Assembly: GCF_034064985.1 (NCBI RefSeq)
Contig: NZ_CP139249.1
Span: 2,356,001 to 2,420,000, forward strand
DNA: 64,000 bases
Reading direction: 5' to 3'
Source: Acinetobacter pittii
Lineage (GTDB): Bacteria > Pseudomonadota > Gammaproteobacteria > Pseudomonadales > Moraxellaceae
Shown here one piece after another: positions 55,788 to 64,000 of the stretch; within the stretch, counting starts at the first letter, position 1; each line of letters starts with the position of its first letter. A program made the translations under genes and the position numbers. The notes beneath the pieces are model-generated. The model was not told the origin of the DNA, ran no database searches, and saw nothing but the letters and a program-made list of their open reading frames with translations.

Positions 55788-57152
55788 TTAAGCGTTCATG
55801 ACCGCAATCAATTCAATACTGATATCTTGGAAACCAGCTGGAACATAAATACAGATCGTCTCTGAATCTAGCATGCGCTGATATAGCTCGTGATGCGGTT
55901 CAATTTCAAAATAACTCACACCAGAACGTACCGGTATTGCCGTTGGAACCTGAATCAAATGATGTAATGGAATTGCAGGTAATGCAGCAACTACACGTTG
56001 CTCTACATCCAAAGTGCTACCAATCTTGAATCGTAAAGGTACGATCTGGATCAACTCATGGGTCTGCATAGCACTACTTGATACAGCAATATAAAGTCGA
56101 GTGTCTCGAGTAATCTTATCGGTTTCAAGACTTCCCACCCAATATGAAGGTCGGATCTCTTTAAGCGCAATACTGATATAACGACTTGAAATAATCGTAT
56201 CGAGTAAATCACGCAGAATCGTGTCTAACTGAGTAAAACTTTCTTGTAAATTATGATGTTTATAAGCAGGCAACTGATCGACATCATAGGCTGTCGAGAA
56301 AGTTAATAATGAACCTGCTAAACGCAATAATTCGAAAAACAACCGTTCTGGATGGATTTGTGGATATTGCACAAAGTGATTTAAACCGGCATGAGCTGTA
56401 TTTAAGGCATTCACTAACCAGAAAGAAACAATATCACCTGAACGGAATTCAATTAATTTCTGTTCATTTTCTCGGTTATTGGTTTGAATCGTCTTAATTT
56501 TTGCCTTAATAACATTCAGTGTTCTTTTTAAGTTTGAAATGAGTGTTTCAGAGGCATCCACGTGCAAAATTGGTGGAATAAACTTTCGGTCAATTTCAAA
56601 AGCACCAGAGCTTTGGCGCTTAATTTTTCCAATCGGCAGATATAAGAAACCATCTAAATTATGGTCTGGATTACTATGAACATCTAATAATTTAAAAACA
56701 GCACGGCGGCGTAGCAAACTAATATCGGCTTCGGTAGCATTCGTAAATAGATCATGCGTTTCGACAAGGTGAGATTGATATCTACCCTTTTGTGATTGGT
56801 TTTGATCAATTAGATTTTGCTTATTTGCTTGTAAGAGTGGCAATGCTAAATAGATTAGCATCTCACCACGTAAATTAAGATCATCTAATAAAATTGGTTC
56901 AGGCAATAAATCATATGCAGGCGCCTGATAAATTTCACCGTCTTGCCAGATCATCTCTACAGACTCAAGAGCAAGTATATGCGTACTCAATTGAGCCTCG
57001 TCGAAACTCAATTTTTGAATACCATACGAAAAAGGCACAACCGCACGAACCGTATGATTTAGGCGTTGTTCATGATAGGTATCTTGAATTTGGAAATGTT
57101 GAGGTCTTAAAAATAAACCTTCGCCCCACAGGACTTTTTCAGCTTTAAACAT
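55788..57152 (-). CDS. tssK: T6SS baseplate protein TssK
   Basis: A 454-residue TssK, normal length. VLWGEGLFLRPQHFQIQDTY at residues 7-26 is the family signature. It links the baseplate to the TssJLM membrane complex. It lies 16 bases after tssA. Confidence 0.95.
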   Translation of the reverse strand: MFKAEKVLWGEGLFLRPQHFQIQDTYHEQRLNHTVRAVVPFSYGIQKLSFDEAQLSTHILALESVEMIWQDGEIYQAPAYDLLPEPILLDDLNLRGEMLIYLALPLLQANKQNLIDQNQSQKGRYQSHLVETHDLFTNATEADISLLRRRAVFKLLDVHSNPDHNLDGFLYLPIGKIKRQSSGAFEIDRKFIPPILHVDASETLISNLKRTLNVIKAKIKTIQTNNRENEQKLIEFRSGDIVSFWLVNALNTAHAGLNHFVQYPQIHPERLFFELLRLAGSLLTFSTAYDVDQLPAYKHHNLQESFTQLDTILRDLLDTIISSRYISIALKEIRPSYWVGSLETDKITRDTRLYIAVSSSAMQTHELIQIVPLRFKIGSTLDVEQRVVAALPAIPLHHLIQVPTAIPVRSGVSYFEIEPHHELYQRMLDSETICIYVPAGFQDISIELIAVMNA

Positions 57153-57168
57153 ATGTCTTTACCAATCT

Positions 57169-58263
57169 TTATTCATATTCATTTTTAGGCTGTACACCTA
57201 ACATTTCCTGAACCATTTGTAATGGATGCTCATCTTTAATGACTTGCGCTAACCATTCATGTAATGGCATTTGACTCCATTTAATAGTTTTTTGAAGCAT
57301 ATAGCTCACAGGGCTATGAGGTTCATTTGCTTGGAAGTAATCTGCGATCTCTTGCAGCACTTTCATTGCTTGCTCGCGGTTAGCCAAGTGTGTTTGTGCT
57401 TGAGGCTGAAAAGCAGGCTGATCTGAAACAACTTGTACAGGCACTTGATTTTCCATAGATGAGCTCGTGATGACAGTAGCCTGTTCTTGGATTGGTGCAA
57501 GTCCTGAACCAAAAGCTTCTGCTTTATAAATCTTGCGTAATGTGCTGTGAATAGTCTCAAATGCTGAATCAATCGCAGCAAAACTTGGCGAATCTAGCCC
57601 CATTAAATGATCGAGAGTTTGCTTTAAAACATCCCACTCAGTTAACACTGAACTAAAATCTTGATAGTTAGAATATTGAAAAGTTTTAGACGTATTAAAA
57701 ATAGCTTGGTCGAATTGTTCTAATTCCGATGGCCCCGACTGGCTATCATACTCTTCTGTTTGTTTACGGCGAACATTTTCGTGATAAAGAAAATTATCAT
57801 AATCAAGCAAATTATAATAAGGAGCCGTATTGGTTAAAGGGACTTTCTTTAACAACATCGGAAGTTGATTAATTAAACCCTGTAATAAACCAATGCGTTG
57901 ATCCAAGTCATCATCTTCAATAACAGGATGAATTTCCTGCCAGTATTGATTTAGCATGGAATGGCTTAAAGTTAAACCTTTCGCCATACCTTCAAAACCA
58001 TCAAGATGAGTCCAAGCTTCTAAGAGCCAAGTTAATAGACGAATATCTTTCGTTTTATCTTTTAGCAAAACACTTGTGTTCTTTGCTACAAAGTCCCAAT
58101 CGGCTTGTTTGCGCTCAGCAACCCAATCACCTTGATCTAGTAATAGATCATCTTGTGTCTTCGCTTTTTTTATTTCATGAAATTCATTAGAAAACGAAAA
58201 GTCGTCACCACAAGGCAAACTATCACTAATGGGTTCAAGTAGTTCAGAAATATCAATATTCAT
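57169..58263 (-). CDS. tssA: T6SS protein TssA
   Basis: A 364-residue TssA with an N-terminal ImpA_N domain (about 5-130; LLEPISDSLPCGDDFSFSNE, then KDIRLLTWLLEAWTHLDGFE). The shorter C-terminal part has NREQAMKVLQEIADYFQANE and SPVSYMLQKTIKW. TssA caps or primes the sheath-tube during assembly. It lies 22 bases after clpV. Confidence 0.9.
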   Translation of the reverse strand: MNIDISELLEPISDSLPCGDDFSFSNEFHEIKKAKTQDDLLLDQGDWVAERKQADWDFVAKNTSVLLKDKTKDIRLLTWLLEAWTHLDGFEGMAKGLTLSHSMLNQYWQEIHPVIEDDDLDQRIGLLQGLINQLPMLLKKVPLTNTAPYYNLLDYDNFLYHENVRRKQTEEYDSQSGPSELEQFDQAIFNTSKTFQYSNYQDFSSVLTEWDVLKQTLDHLMGLDSPSFAAIDSAFETIHSTLRKIYKAEAFGSGLAPIQEQATVITSSSMENQVPVQVVSDQPAFQPQAQTHLANREQAMKVLQEIADYFQANEPHSPVSYMLQKTIKWSQMPLHEWLAQVIKDEHPLQMVQEMLGVQPKNEYE

Positions 58264-58285
58264 CTAATTTTAGCTCTATTCAATT

Positions 58286-60964
58286 TTAAACTTCTGACTT
58301 CAATTTTTTACTAGTCCTTTTTTTAGCAGCTTTTACAACTGGGTCTAGTACATATTGAATTTCGTCATCTTTAGCATCAATCATGATAATTTTTGGTAGT
58401 TTTTGCTCTGCTAAAGCCACCAAAATTTCTGTAGCCAATGCAGGTAACGCTGTAGAATTTAAAATATTATCAACGTTACGCGCACCACTATCGACTTCTG
58501 TACAACGGCTTAAGAGGAGCTCTACCAAATCATCAGAATACTGGACTTGTGTTCCGTATTGTTTCTCAATTCTTGCTGTGATTTTGCCTAACTTATGCTT
58601 AATGATTCGTACAAGTAGATCATCATGCAGTGGGAAATAAGGTACAACTCTCATTCGGCCTAAAAATGCAGGCTTAAATTGTTTATATAAACTTGGTTTT
58701 AAGTGCTCAATCAACTCTTCAGCTGTAGGCCACTCTTCTACAGGTCTATTTAAGCAAGCCTGCATAATGGCACTTGAACCAGCATTTGAAGTTAACAAAA
58801 TAGTCGTGTTTTTAAAATCAATTACTCGTCCTTCACCATCTTCTAAAGTACCTTTATCGAATACTTGATAGAACAGTTCCTGAACATCGCTATGAGCTTT
58901 TTCAATTTCATCAAGTAACACAACACTGTACGGGTTACGGCGAACCGCTTCTGTTAAAACCCCACCTTGACCATATCCGACATATCCTGGAGGTGCACCT
59001 TTTAGCGAAGATACAGTATGGGCTTCTTGATATTCAGACATATTAATTGTGATTAAATGCTGCTCACCACCATATAACTCATTTGCCAAAGTTAATGCAG
59101 TTTCAGTTTTACCTACACCACTCGGTCCCACTAAAAGAAATACACCTTGTGGCTTATTAGGATCTTCAAGTTTTGCTTTTGAAGTTTTAATGCCTTGAAC
59201 TAATTGTGTGAGTGCATAATCTTGCCCCATTACACGCTCGCCCAATTTATCTTCAAGCGTTAATATCTGTTTAATTTCATCATTGACCATTTTTCCAACA
59301 GGAATACCTGTCCAATCAGAAATAATTTCATTAATGATTTGAGAGTTTACTCTTTCAAATACTAATGGTTGCTGACCTTGAATATCGGCAAGATCTTTAC
59401 GCAGTAGATTAATCTGATCGAAAGCTTCAGACTCATTAGCATGATTCTGTGCTTCTAACTCTTGAATTTTATGAACAAGTTCTAATTCTTTTTGCCACTG
59501 CTCTTCGGTTTCTTGGATCTCTTCTTGTAAAGATTCTAAATTAGCTTTTAAAGTTTCCAATCGTTCATGATGAATTGGAATTTGACGATGCTCATTTTCT
59601 AAAATTTGCTGCTCAAGCTTTAAGTTATGCTCTTGGGCCTTTAACTGATCAAGCTTTACAGGTTGAGCATTTTGAGTCAAAGCAACACGTGCTGCAGCCG
59701 TATCAAGCACACTAATTGCTTTATCCGGAAGTTGGCGACCACTAATATATCGATGTGAAGAATGAACCGCGGTAACGATCGCCTCATCATCAATTTGCAA
59801 TTTAAAATGCTGCTGCATGACTGGAATCATCGCCCGCAACATATCTACTGCAACTTCTTCGGTTGGCTCTTCTACTTTTACTACCTGAAAACGTCGGCTC
59901 AATGCAGCATCTTTTTCAAAATATTGTTTGTATTCTGCCCAAGTAGTCGCAGCAATTGTGCGCAACTCACCACGTGCAAGTGCTGGTTTTAAAAGATTTG
60001 CAGCATCATTTTGCCCTGCTTGTCCACCTGCACCAATTAAAGTATGTGCTTCATCAATAAATAAAATAATAGGATGAGTAGAAGCTTGAACTTCTTGAAT
60101 AACCTGTTTTAAACGATTTTCAAACTCGCCTTTAACACTTGCACCTGCCTGTAATAGTCCCATATCCAGCACATGTAAATGTACATTTTTTAGGGCGTTT
60201 GGTACTAAACCTTGAGCAATTTTTAAAGCCAAACCTTCCACTACAGCTGTTTTACCAACACCAGGTTCTCCGGTTAAGATCGGATTGTTTTGGCGTCTAC
60301 GCATTAAAATATCGAGCATTAAGCGAATTTCATATTCACGTCCAATAACTGGATCTATACCACCTTTTTTCGCTTTTTCAGTGAGATTAATCGTATATTG
60401 GTCAAGTGCAGGTGTTTTAGCTACTTTGGTATTTGCTACAGTCGCCTCTGTTGAGTCAGCTTCATCAGAAGGCGTTTTTGTTTCATCTTGTTGTTCAACA
60501 CTCTTCTCACAAATTTCAAGAAACTTATGTTTCATGGAATCAATTGGTAAAAGGTCAAATAAACTCGAAGCTCTTGTTGCAATTTGATATAAATCAGGCG
60601 CAGTTAATAACGCAACTAATAAATGACCACTACGAATAACTGGATTTTGTTCAGCCGAAGCTAATAACCAAGCTTGTTCAAACAAACGAACAATAGATTT
60701 AGCAAAAATAGGAGTTCGAGTATTACCTTTTGGTAATTGAGAAATTGTTTCTTTTAAATCATCAACTAAAGCTTCAGATGAAATTTTATACTTCTTTAAT
60801 AAAATTTTTAAATCATTCTCTAAAGATTGATTAAGTAATTCTAAAAATAAATGCTCAATTTCAATTTCGTAATTTTGTTGAATAACACAAGCATTAGCCG
60901 ATTTTTCTAAAGCAGTTCGTGCAACTGTAGAAAGTTTTGTAATTAAAATTTTTAAATTACTCAT
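58286..60964 (-). CDS. clpV: T6SS sheath-disassembly ATPase ClpV (TssH)
   Basis: An 892-residue ClpB-like AAA+ ATPase that recycles contracted TssBC sheaths. The N-domain (about 1-160) is followed by the first ATPase (GEPGVGKT near residue 235, Walker B LFIDEAHTL), a coiled middle domain (about 420-530) and the second ATPase (GPSGVGKT, Walker B VVLLDEIEKAH). The start MSNLKILI at 60964 is chosen since GAGAG lies five bases upstream. A 151-base gap separates it from the PAAR gene. Confidence 0.95.
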   Translation of the reverse strand: MSNLKILITKLSTVARTALEKSANACVIQQNYEIEIEHLFLELLNQSLENDLKILLKKYKISSEALVDDLKETISQLPKGNTRTPIFAKSIVRLFEQAWLLASAEQNPVIRSGHLLVALLTAPDLYQIATRASSLFDLLPIDSMKHKFLEICEKSVEQQDETKTPSDEADSTEATVANTKVAKTPALDQYTINLTEKAKKGGIDPVIGREYEIRLMLDILMRRRQNNPILTGEPGVGKTAVVEGLALKIAQGLVPNALKNVHLHVLDMGLLQAGASVKGEFENRLKQVIQEVQASTHPIILFIDEAHTLIGAGGQAGQNDAANLLKPALARGELRTIAATTWAEYKQYFEKDAALSRRFQVVKVEEPTEEVAVDMLRAMIPVMQQHFKLQIDDEAIVTAVHSSHRYISGRQLPDKAISVLDTAAARVALTQNAQPVKLDQLKAQEHNLKLEQQILENEHRQIPIHHERLETLKANLESLQEEIQETEEQWQKELELVHKIQELEAQNHANESEAFDQINLLRKDLADIQGQQPLVFERVNSQIINEIISDWTGIPVGKMVNDEIKQILTLEDKLGERVMGQDYALTQLVQGIKTSKAKLEDPNKPQGVFLLVGPSGVGKTETALTLANELYGGEQHLITINMSEYQEAHTVSSLKGAPPGYVGYGQGGVLTEAVRRNPYSVVLLDEIEKAHSDVQELFYQVFDKGTLEDGEGRVIDFKNTTILLTSNAGSSAIMQACLNRPVEEWPTAEELIEHLKPSLYKQFKPAFLGRMRVVPYFPLHDDLLVRIIKHKLGKITARIEKQYGTQVQYSDDLVELLLSRCTEVDSGARNVDNILNSTALPALATEILVALAEQKLPKIIMIDAKDDEIQYVLDPVVKAAKKRTSKKLKSEV

Positions 60965-61115
60965 CATTACTCTCAATATTTTTAAATAATTTAATGCTTA
61001 AAATCATAATGCCTGTATATTAACAAAATTCAGCTTTATCAGACAAACTACTCATCATTTCAAGCGTTAATATGTTTTAGTAGATATTTATATCTATATA
61101 AAAATATCTCTACCC

Positions 61116-61379
61116 TTATCCTTGATTAACTAAACTCTGTTTTGGCAATAATTTACAGCCACATGATAATGAATCATTTACACGTGCTGCGGATTTTCCC
61201 ATAACAAGCATATTTGGATCTCCCGATACAATCGTAGAAACCGTTTTGTGTAACGGACAAGTTGCCTTATCTCCTACACAGGCAATTGCAATTCCATCAA
61301 TTAAAAATGTACTGTTTCCTGAAATGACTTGCCCTCCACCAGTGGTTGGGCATCCAATCGTAATGTAAGGGCTAGCCAT
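61116..61379 (-). CDS. PAAR-domain T6SS spike-tip protein
   Basis: An 87-residue PAAR protein that sharpens the VgrG spike. MASPYITIGCPTTGGGQVIS, CVGDKATCPLH and SLSCGCKLLP hold the Cys/His zinc ligands. The ATG at 61379 follows AAGGAGAAG, so the longer frame to 61460 is rejected. It has no C-terminal toxin extension, so effectors must be loaded elsewhere. Confidence 0.9.
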   Translation of the reverse strand: MASPYITIGCPTTGGGQVISGNSTFLIDGIAIACVGDKATCPLHKTVSTIVSGDPNMLVMGKSAARVNDSLSCGCKLLPKQSLVNQG

Positions 61380-61395
61380 GTTCTTCTCCTTATAT

Positions 61396-62163
61396 TTATA
61401 GAACAGTAAACTCAATTCGACGGTTTTTCTTTCTGCCTTCTGGAGAAGTGTTATCTGCAACTGGCTTAGATGAACCTAAACCTTCTGTAGATAAATGATC
61501 GGCAGGAATACTTTTACTAATCAAATAGTTTTTCACTGCTAATGCTCGATCTTGGCTAAGTTTTAAGTTTTTAGTTGCATCACCGGAACTATCAGTATGA
61601 CCAATAATTTTGACTTTTTTACCGCCTACTTTATTTAAAGCAACAGCCATCTCATCGAGAATTTTTTGACCAGCATTAGTTAAAACTGCACTACCAGATT
61701 CAAACTCAATAATTCGATTTTTAAGTGCGTCATCAATGATTTTTTGCTCAGCCTGATTGACTGATAACTGTGAATACAGTTGATATGGTGGCTGCACTAA
61801 CCCTTGAAAAGATTGAATTGTAGGCTGGATATCTGCTGGATTCAGCATTTTTCCACTTAGCTCAAATCGAGTACCATTTACGCTTAATTTCCCTTGCGAA
61901 ACCTTTTTAAGATCAGGGGTAATCACTCGCGTCACCGAGTCACTCCACCCATTTGGAGCAGCTACGGGTCTCACTTGTATTTTATCTACAACCTGATCAG
62001 CACCATAAACAGATTGCATTTTTAATAAGATAGCCTGTTTACTTGCTTCGTTAGGGACCACACCTTCTACGACAATCGGCTGAGCCAAAGCATAGTTAGC
62101 AATAGCATAGATAAAACAGCCTTTTATGAGCTGTGAAAGTTTAGTTTGATATCGTTGATTCAT
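61396..62163 (-). CDS. tagN: TagN, OmpA-like T6SS accessory protein
   Basis: A 255-residue exported protein with a signal-like start (residues 1-28, ...YAIANYALAQ). The middle part is BON-like. The C-terminal OmpA domain (about 145-255) has IEFESGSAVLTNAGQKILDE, IGHTDSSGDATKNLKLSQDR and a final NRRIEFTVL, which bind peptidoglycan. It likely anchors the T6SS to the wall in place of an OmpA domain on TssL. It lies two bases after tagF. Confidence 0.88.
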   Translation of the reverse strand: MNQRYQTKLSQLIKGCFIYAIANYALAQPIVVEGVVPNEASKQAILLKMQSVYGADQVVDKIQVRPVAAPNGWSDSVTRVITPDLKKVSQGKLSVNGTRFELSGKMLNPADIQPTIQSFQGLVQPPYQLYSQLSVNQAEQKIIDDALKNRIIEFESGSAVLTNAGQKILDEMAVALNKVGGKKVKIIGHTDSSGDATKNLKLSQDRALAVKNYLISKSIPADHLSTEGLGSSKPVADNTSPEGRKKNRRIEFTVL

Positions 62164-62165
62164 TA

Positions 62166-63125
62166 TTATTCACCCAAAAAAGTCTGTCTAAATAGTTTTA
62201 AGCCTTGATTTAAACTTAATTGGCGTTGGCATAATGATTGTTCTAGCGTAGCTAAACCAGCATTCTGCTCCAAATAAGTATCAATCCACTGAGCTTCTAT
62301 TAAAGAAACCCAATGTTTACTATCCATATTCTGAGTAAAAATATCGCTCAGGGCTAAAATATCAGCCCCTTGAAAACCGAAGAATAATACAGGTTGATCT
62401 CGATGTAATAAACCTATCAATACCTCAGTATTATGTTCTTTTAAAAAGCGACAAATAATGCTGACCCAAAATGCTGCTATTTCATAACTGTAAGCAGGAT
62501 TATTAATAGGCAAAATTAAAACTTTATTTAAGCGACTCGTTCCATTTTGTAAAATTGGTTGCAGTAATAATCCCAGCCCAATCATACTTTGCGCCAATTG
62601 ATAAATACTTAACTTCATGAGTTGAGCAAATGAATGCATCGTATGATTTTCATAGAAACCTACACACTCGCGTTCAGTTAAAACCTGAATTTGATTTTGT
62701 AAGTGCCCTAATTTTCCAAGCAACAGATCGGAATCTTTAATTCCTTTTAAAGCACGATTGTTTTGAAATAAATCAACGAGTACATGTTTATAGCTATATG
62801 GTGCGTACAACAAATTATCATACGGTAAATCAATTTCTAATAAATGGCTCAGTACCATTGGAAAAGATCGACCTGAACTATCTTCACTTGCGAGCAAATT
62901 TGCCGCTAAAAACATATTTTCTTTCGGATTCGCAATAAAGAAATCCAATGAAGGTAACGTGTTATAAGCTTGTTTAAAGCTACCTGATTGCATTGCATAT
63001 TCCAATGCTTCAGTAATCCACTGATCAAGCAACTGTATTAGAGCATTCTGACCTTTTGTTTTTAAAAAGTCGCCTCGTGCAGGACTTTTGCCGTAATACA
63101 AAGGAGTTGTTTTTAATGTTTGCAT
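62166..63125 (-). CDS. tagF: TagF, T6SS-associated protein
   Basis: A 319-residue TagF/ImpM family protein. [20 protein letters not shown] at the start and SPARGDFL are family hallmarks. In Pseudomonas TagF represses T6SS at the post-translational level. The ATG at 63125 follows AGGAGGAG, a near-perfect ribosome site; a longer frame to 63194 overlaps tssM. Confidence 0.88.
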   Translation of the reverse strand: MQTLKTTPLYYGKSPARGDFLKTKGQNALIQLLDQWITEALEYAMQSGSFKQAYNTLPSLDFFIANPKENMFLAANLLASEDSSGRSFPMVLSHLLEIDLPYDNLLYAPYSYKHVLVDLFQNNRALKGIKDSDLLLGKLGHLQNQIQVLTERECVGFYENHTMHSFAQLMKLSIYQLAQSMIGLGLLLQPILQNGTSRLNKVLILPINNPAYSYEIAAFWVSIICRFLKEHNTEVLIGLLHRDQPVLFFGFQGADILALSDIFTQNMDSKHWVSLIEAQWIDTYLEQNAGLATLEQSLCQRQLSLNQGLKLFRQTFLGE

Positions 63126-63162
63126 TATTGCTCCTCCTTTCGCATAGAAGTTATTTTCCATG

Positions 63163-64000
63163 TCATGGTTTAACTCCCGCAGAAGGCTGAGCAAGTGCTG
63201 AAACAGGATTTTCAGTTCTTGCTGGAGCAGCTTGAGCTGGCGCTTGCTGAGCAGATACTACACGAGCTGCTTTGTCGGCAGTGACTTTGTCAACCAGTTG
63301 CATACCTGCATAACCACGGCTTGAACCAATACTGCCTGAATTACTGCTAATTAGACGGAAATTCATTTTCACAAATAATGATGGATCAGTTTTACTACGC
63401 CAAAGCATTTCAAATCCGCCATTTTGTTCCTTACGTTGAGCACTATCAATTAAACGGTTAATACCGTACTCACCTGGCTCATCAAAAATTGTATGTGTTT
63501 GGCCTTGTAAATCTACAGCGGTAATACGAGCACCTGGAATACTGCCTTGATTTGGCCAAATGAAGTTAACCCACTGCTGAACACCGTTTTCATAAGTCAT
63601 ACGTTGACCATCAATATCAACGGTATATGAAAGCAATTGCGGGTTTGGAATTGGGTAGAACTGGAAGTTAGATTGGTTAGTCGCTGGTGCCGCTTGCGCT
63701 TGAGCATTCAACTCACCAGTTGCCATACCATTGGCTGGTGCAACATATCTTTGGAAATTCATAACGAATTGAGGATTTAAACTAATGCCTAAATCTTTCC
63801 AAGTTTTAGACGTTAACGTATACCCACGACGAATCACAAATGGATCAAGACTTTCTTTTACAAAGCGAGAAATACTACCGTTTTCACCCAAGATTTGACC
63901 AATTTCACTACTTGTTGCCTGTAAAGAAGCTGATGAGTTAAATGGATATTTCTTAGCAAGATTTGCTGTAAATGGTTGATAGGCTTGCATTACCCATAAT
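63163..64000 (-). CDS. tssM: T6SS membrane-complex protein TssM (IcmF), C-terminal part
   Basis: The open frame runs off the right edge; about 279 C-terminal residues are present of a protein that is normally over 1,100. [13 protein letters not shown] and the region from [20 protein letters not shown] to [12 protein letters not shown] match the periplasmic IcmF C-terminal domain, which contacts the outer-membrane lipoprotein. The end is Ala/Pro-rich ([19 protein letters not shown]), unlike most TssM. tagF follows after 37 bases. Confidence 0.9.
   Translation of the reverse strand, partial: LWVMQAYQPFTANLAKKYPFNSSASLQATSSEIGQILGENGSISRFVKESLDPFVIRRGYTLTSKTWKDLGISLNPQFVMNFQRYVAPANGMATGELNAQAQAAPATNQSNFQFYPIPNPQLLSYTVDIDGQRMTYENGVQQWVNFIWPNQGSIPGARITAVDLQGQTHTIFDEPGEYGINRLIDSAQRKEQNGGFEMLWRSKTDPSLFVKMNFRLISSNSGSIGSSRGYAGMQLVDKVTADKAARVVSAQQAPAQAAPARTENPVSALAQPSAGVKP

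Noticed and set aside
1..64000. CRISPR array, tRNA, rRNA, integrase or transposase
   Set aside because: I looked for regular repeats, cloverleaf-like elements and recombinase motifs and found none.

Overview
The window reads as a chromosomal segment of an Acinetobacter of the A. baumannii/calcoaceticus complex. The evidence is the A/T-rich sequence, the typical type VI secretion gene order (tssM-tagF-tagN-PAAR-clpV-tssA-tssK-tssL-tagX), the single-block phenylacetate cluster paaABCDEFGHJK-XYI with divergent paaZ, and many closely matching protein families. Genus is inferred from recall of these loci, not from a database search. No rRNA, tRNA, CRISPR array, transposase or integrase was seen.

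Layout. 1-5.8 kb, minus strand: a glutathione S-transferase behind a TetR-type operator, a TetR remnant, an MFS anion permease, an HMG-CoA lyase-family enzyme, a CaiB-type CoA-transferase and a LysR regulator. The last four look like one organic-acid degradation unit. 6-8.1 kb: leuCD, with no leuB after it. 8.1-16.8 kb: an A/T-rich accessory stretch with lineage-specific hypotheticals, an RhtA-like exporter with a divergent Lrp regulator, a full-length TetR gene plus a decayed copy, a hairpin-rich region at 12.55-12.9 kb (candidate structured RNA or leader), a DUF4238-like gene, a small orphan gene, a GNAT, a histidine phosphatase, and two immunity-like genes (SUKH-like and DUF596-like).

16.8-30.6 kb: the complete phenylacetyl-CoA pathway. 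PaaK makes the CoA thioester, PaaABCDE epoxidises the ring, PaaG isomerises, PaaZ opens the ring and oxidises the aldehyde, and PaaF/H/J finish beta-oxidation. PaaX represses; PaaY and PaaI are thioesterase-type accessory proteins. paaA and paaZ diverge from one control region. 30.6-32 kb: L-serine dehydratase.

32.4-44.9 kb: a full trans-4-hydroxy-L-proline catabolic locus. It has an APC permease and an MHS-family transporter, an epimerase with both catalytic cysteines, a three-part FAD/[2Fe-2S] D-hydroxyproline dehydrogenase, a DapA-family deaminase, an alpha-ketoglutarate semialdehyde dehydrogenase, AraC and GntR regulators, and an EamA transporter. The same long palindrome built on TCGTATACGA lies upstream of both outer transcription units, with a weaker copy before the dehydrogenase. 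I infer that it is the GntR operator.

45-53.4 kb: mixed housekeeping and small genes. These are a possible 34-residue protein with its own terminator, a DUF333/I78-like lipoprotein, SoxR with a sox box, a Cys-containing small protein, queH, a possible minus-strand sRNA, a YcaQ-type glycosylase, a deaminase/MFS pair, a periplasmic ankyrin protein and a LysR regulator. 53.4-64 kb: the distal half of a T6SS operon, running off the right edge inside tssM.
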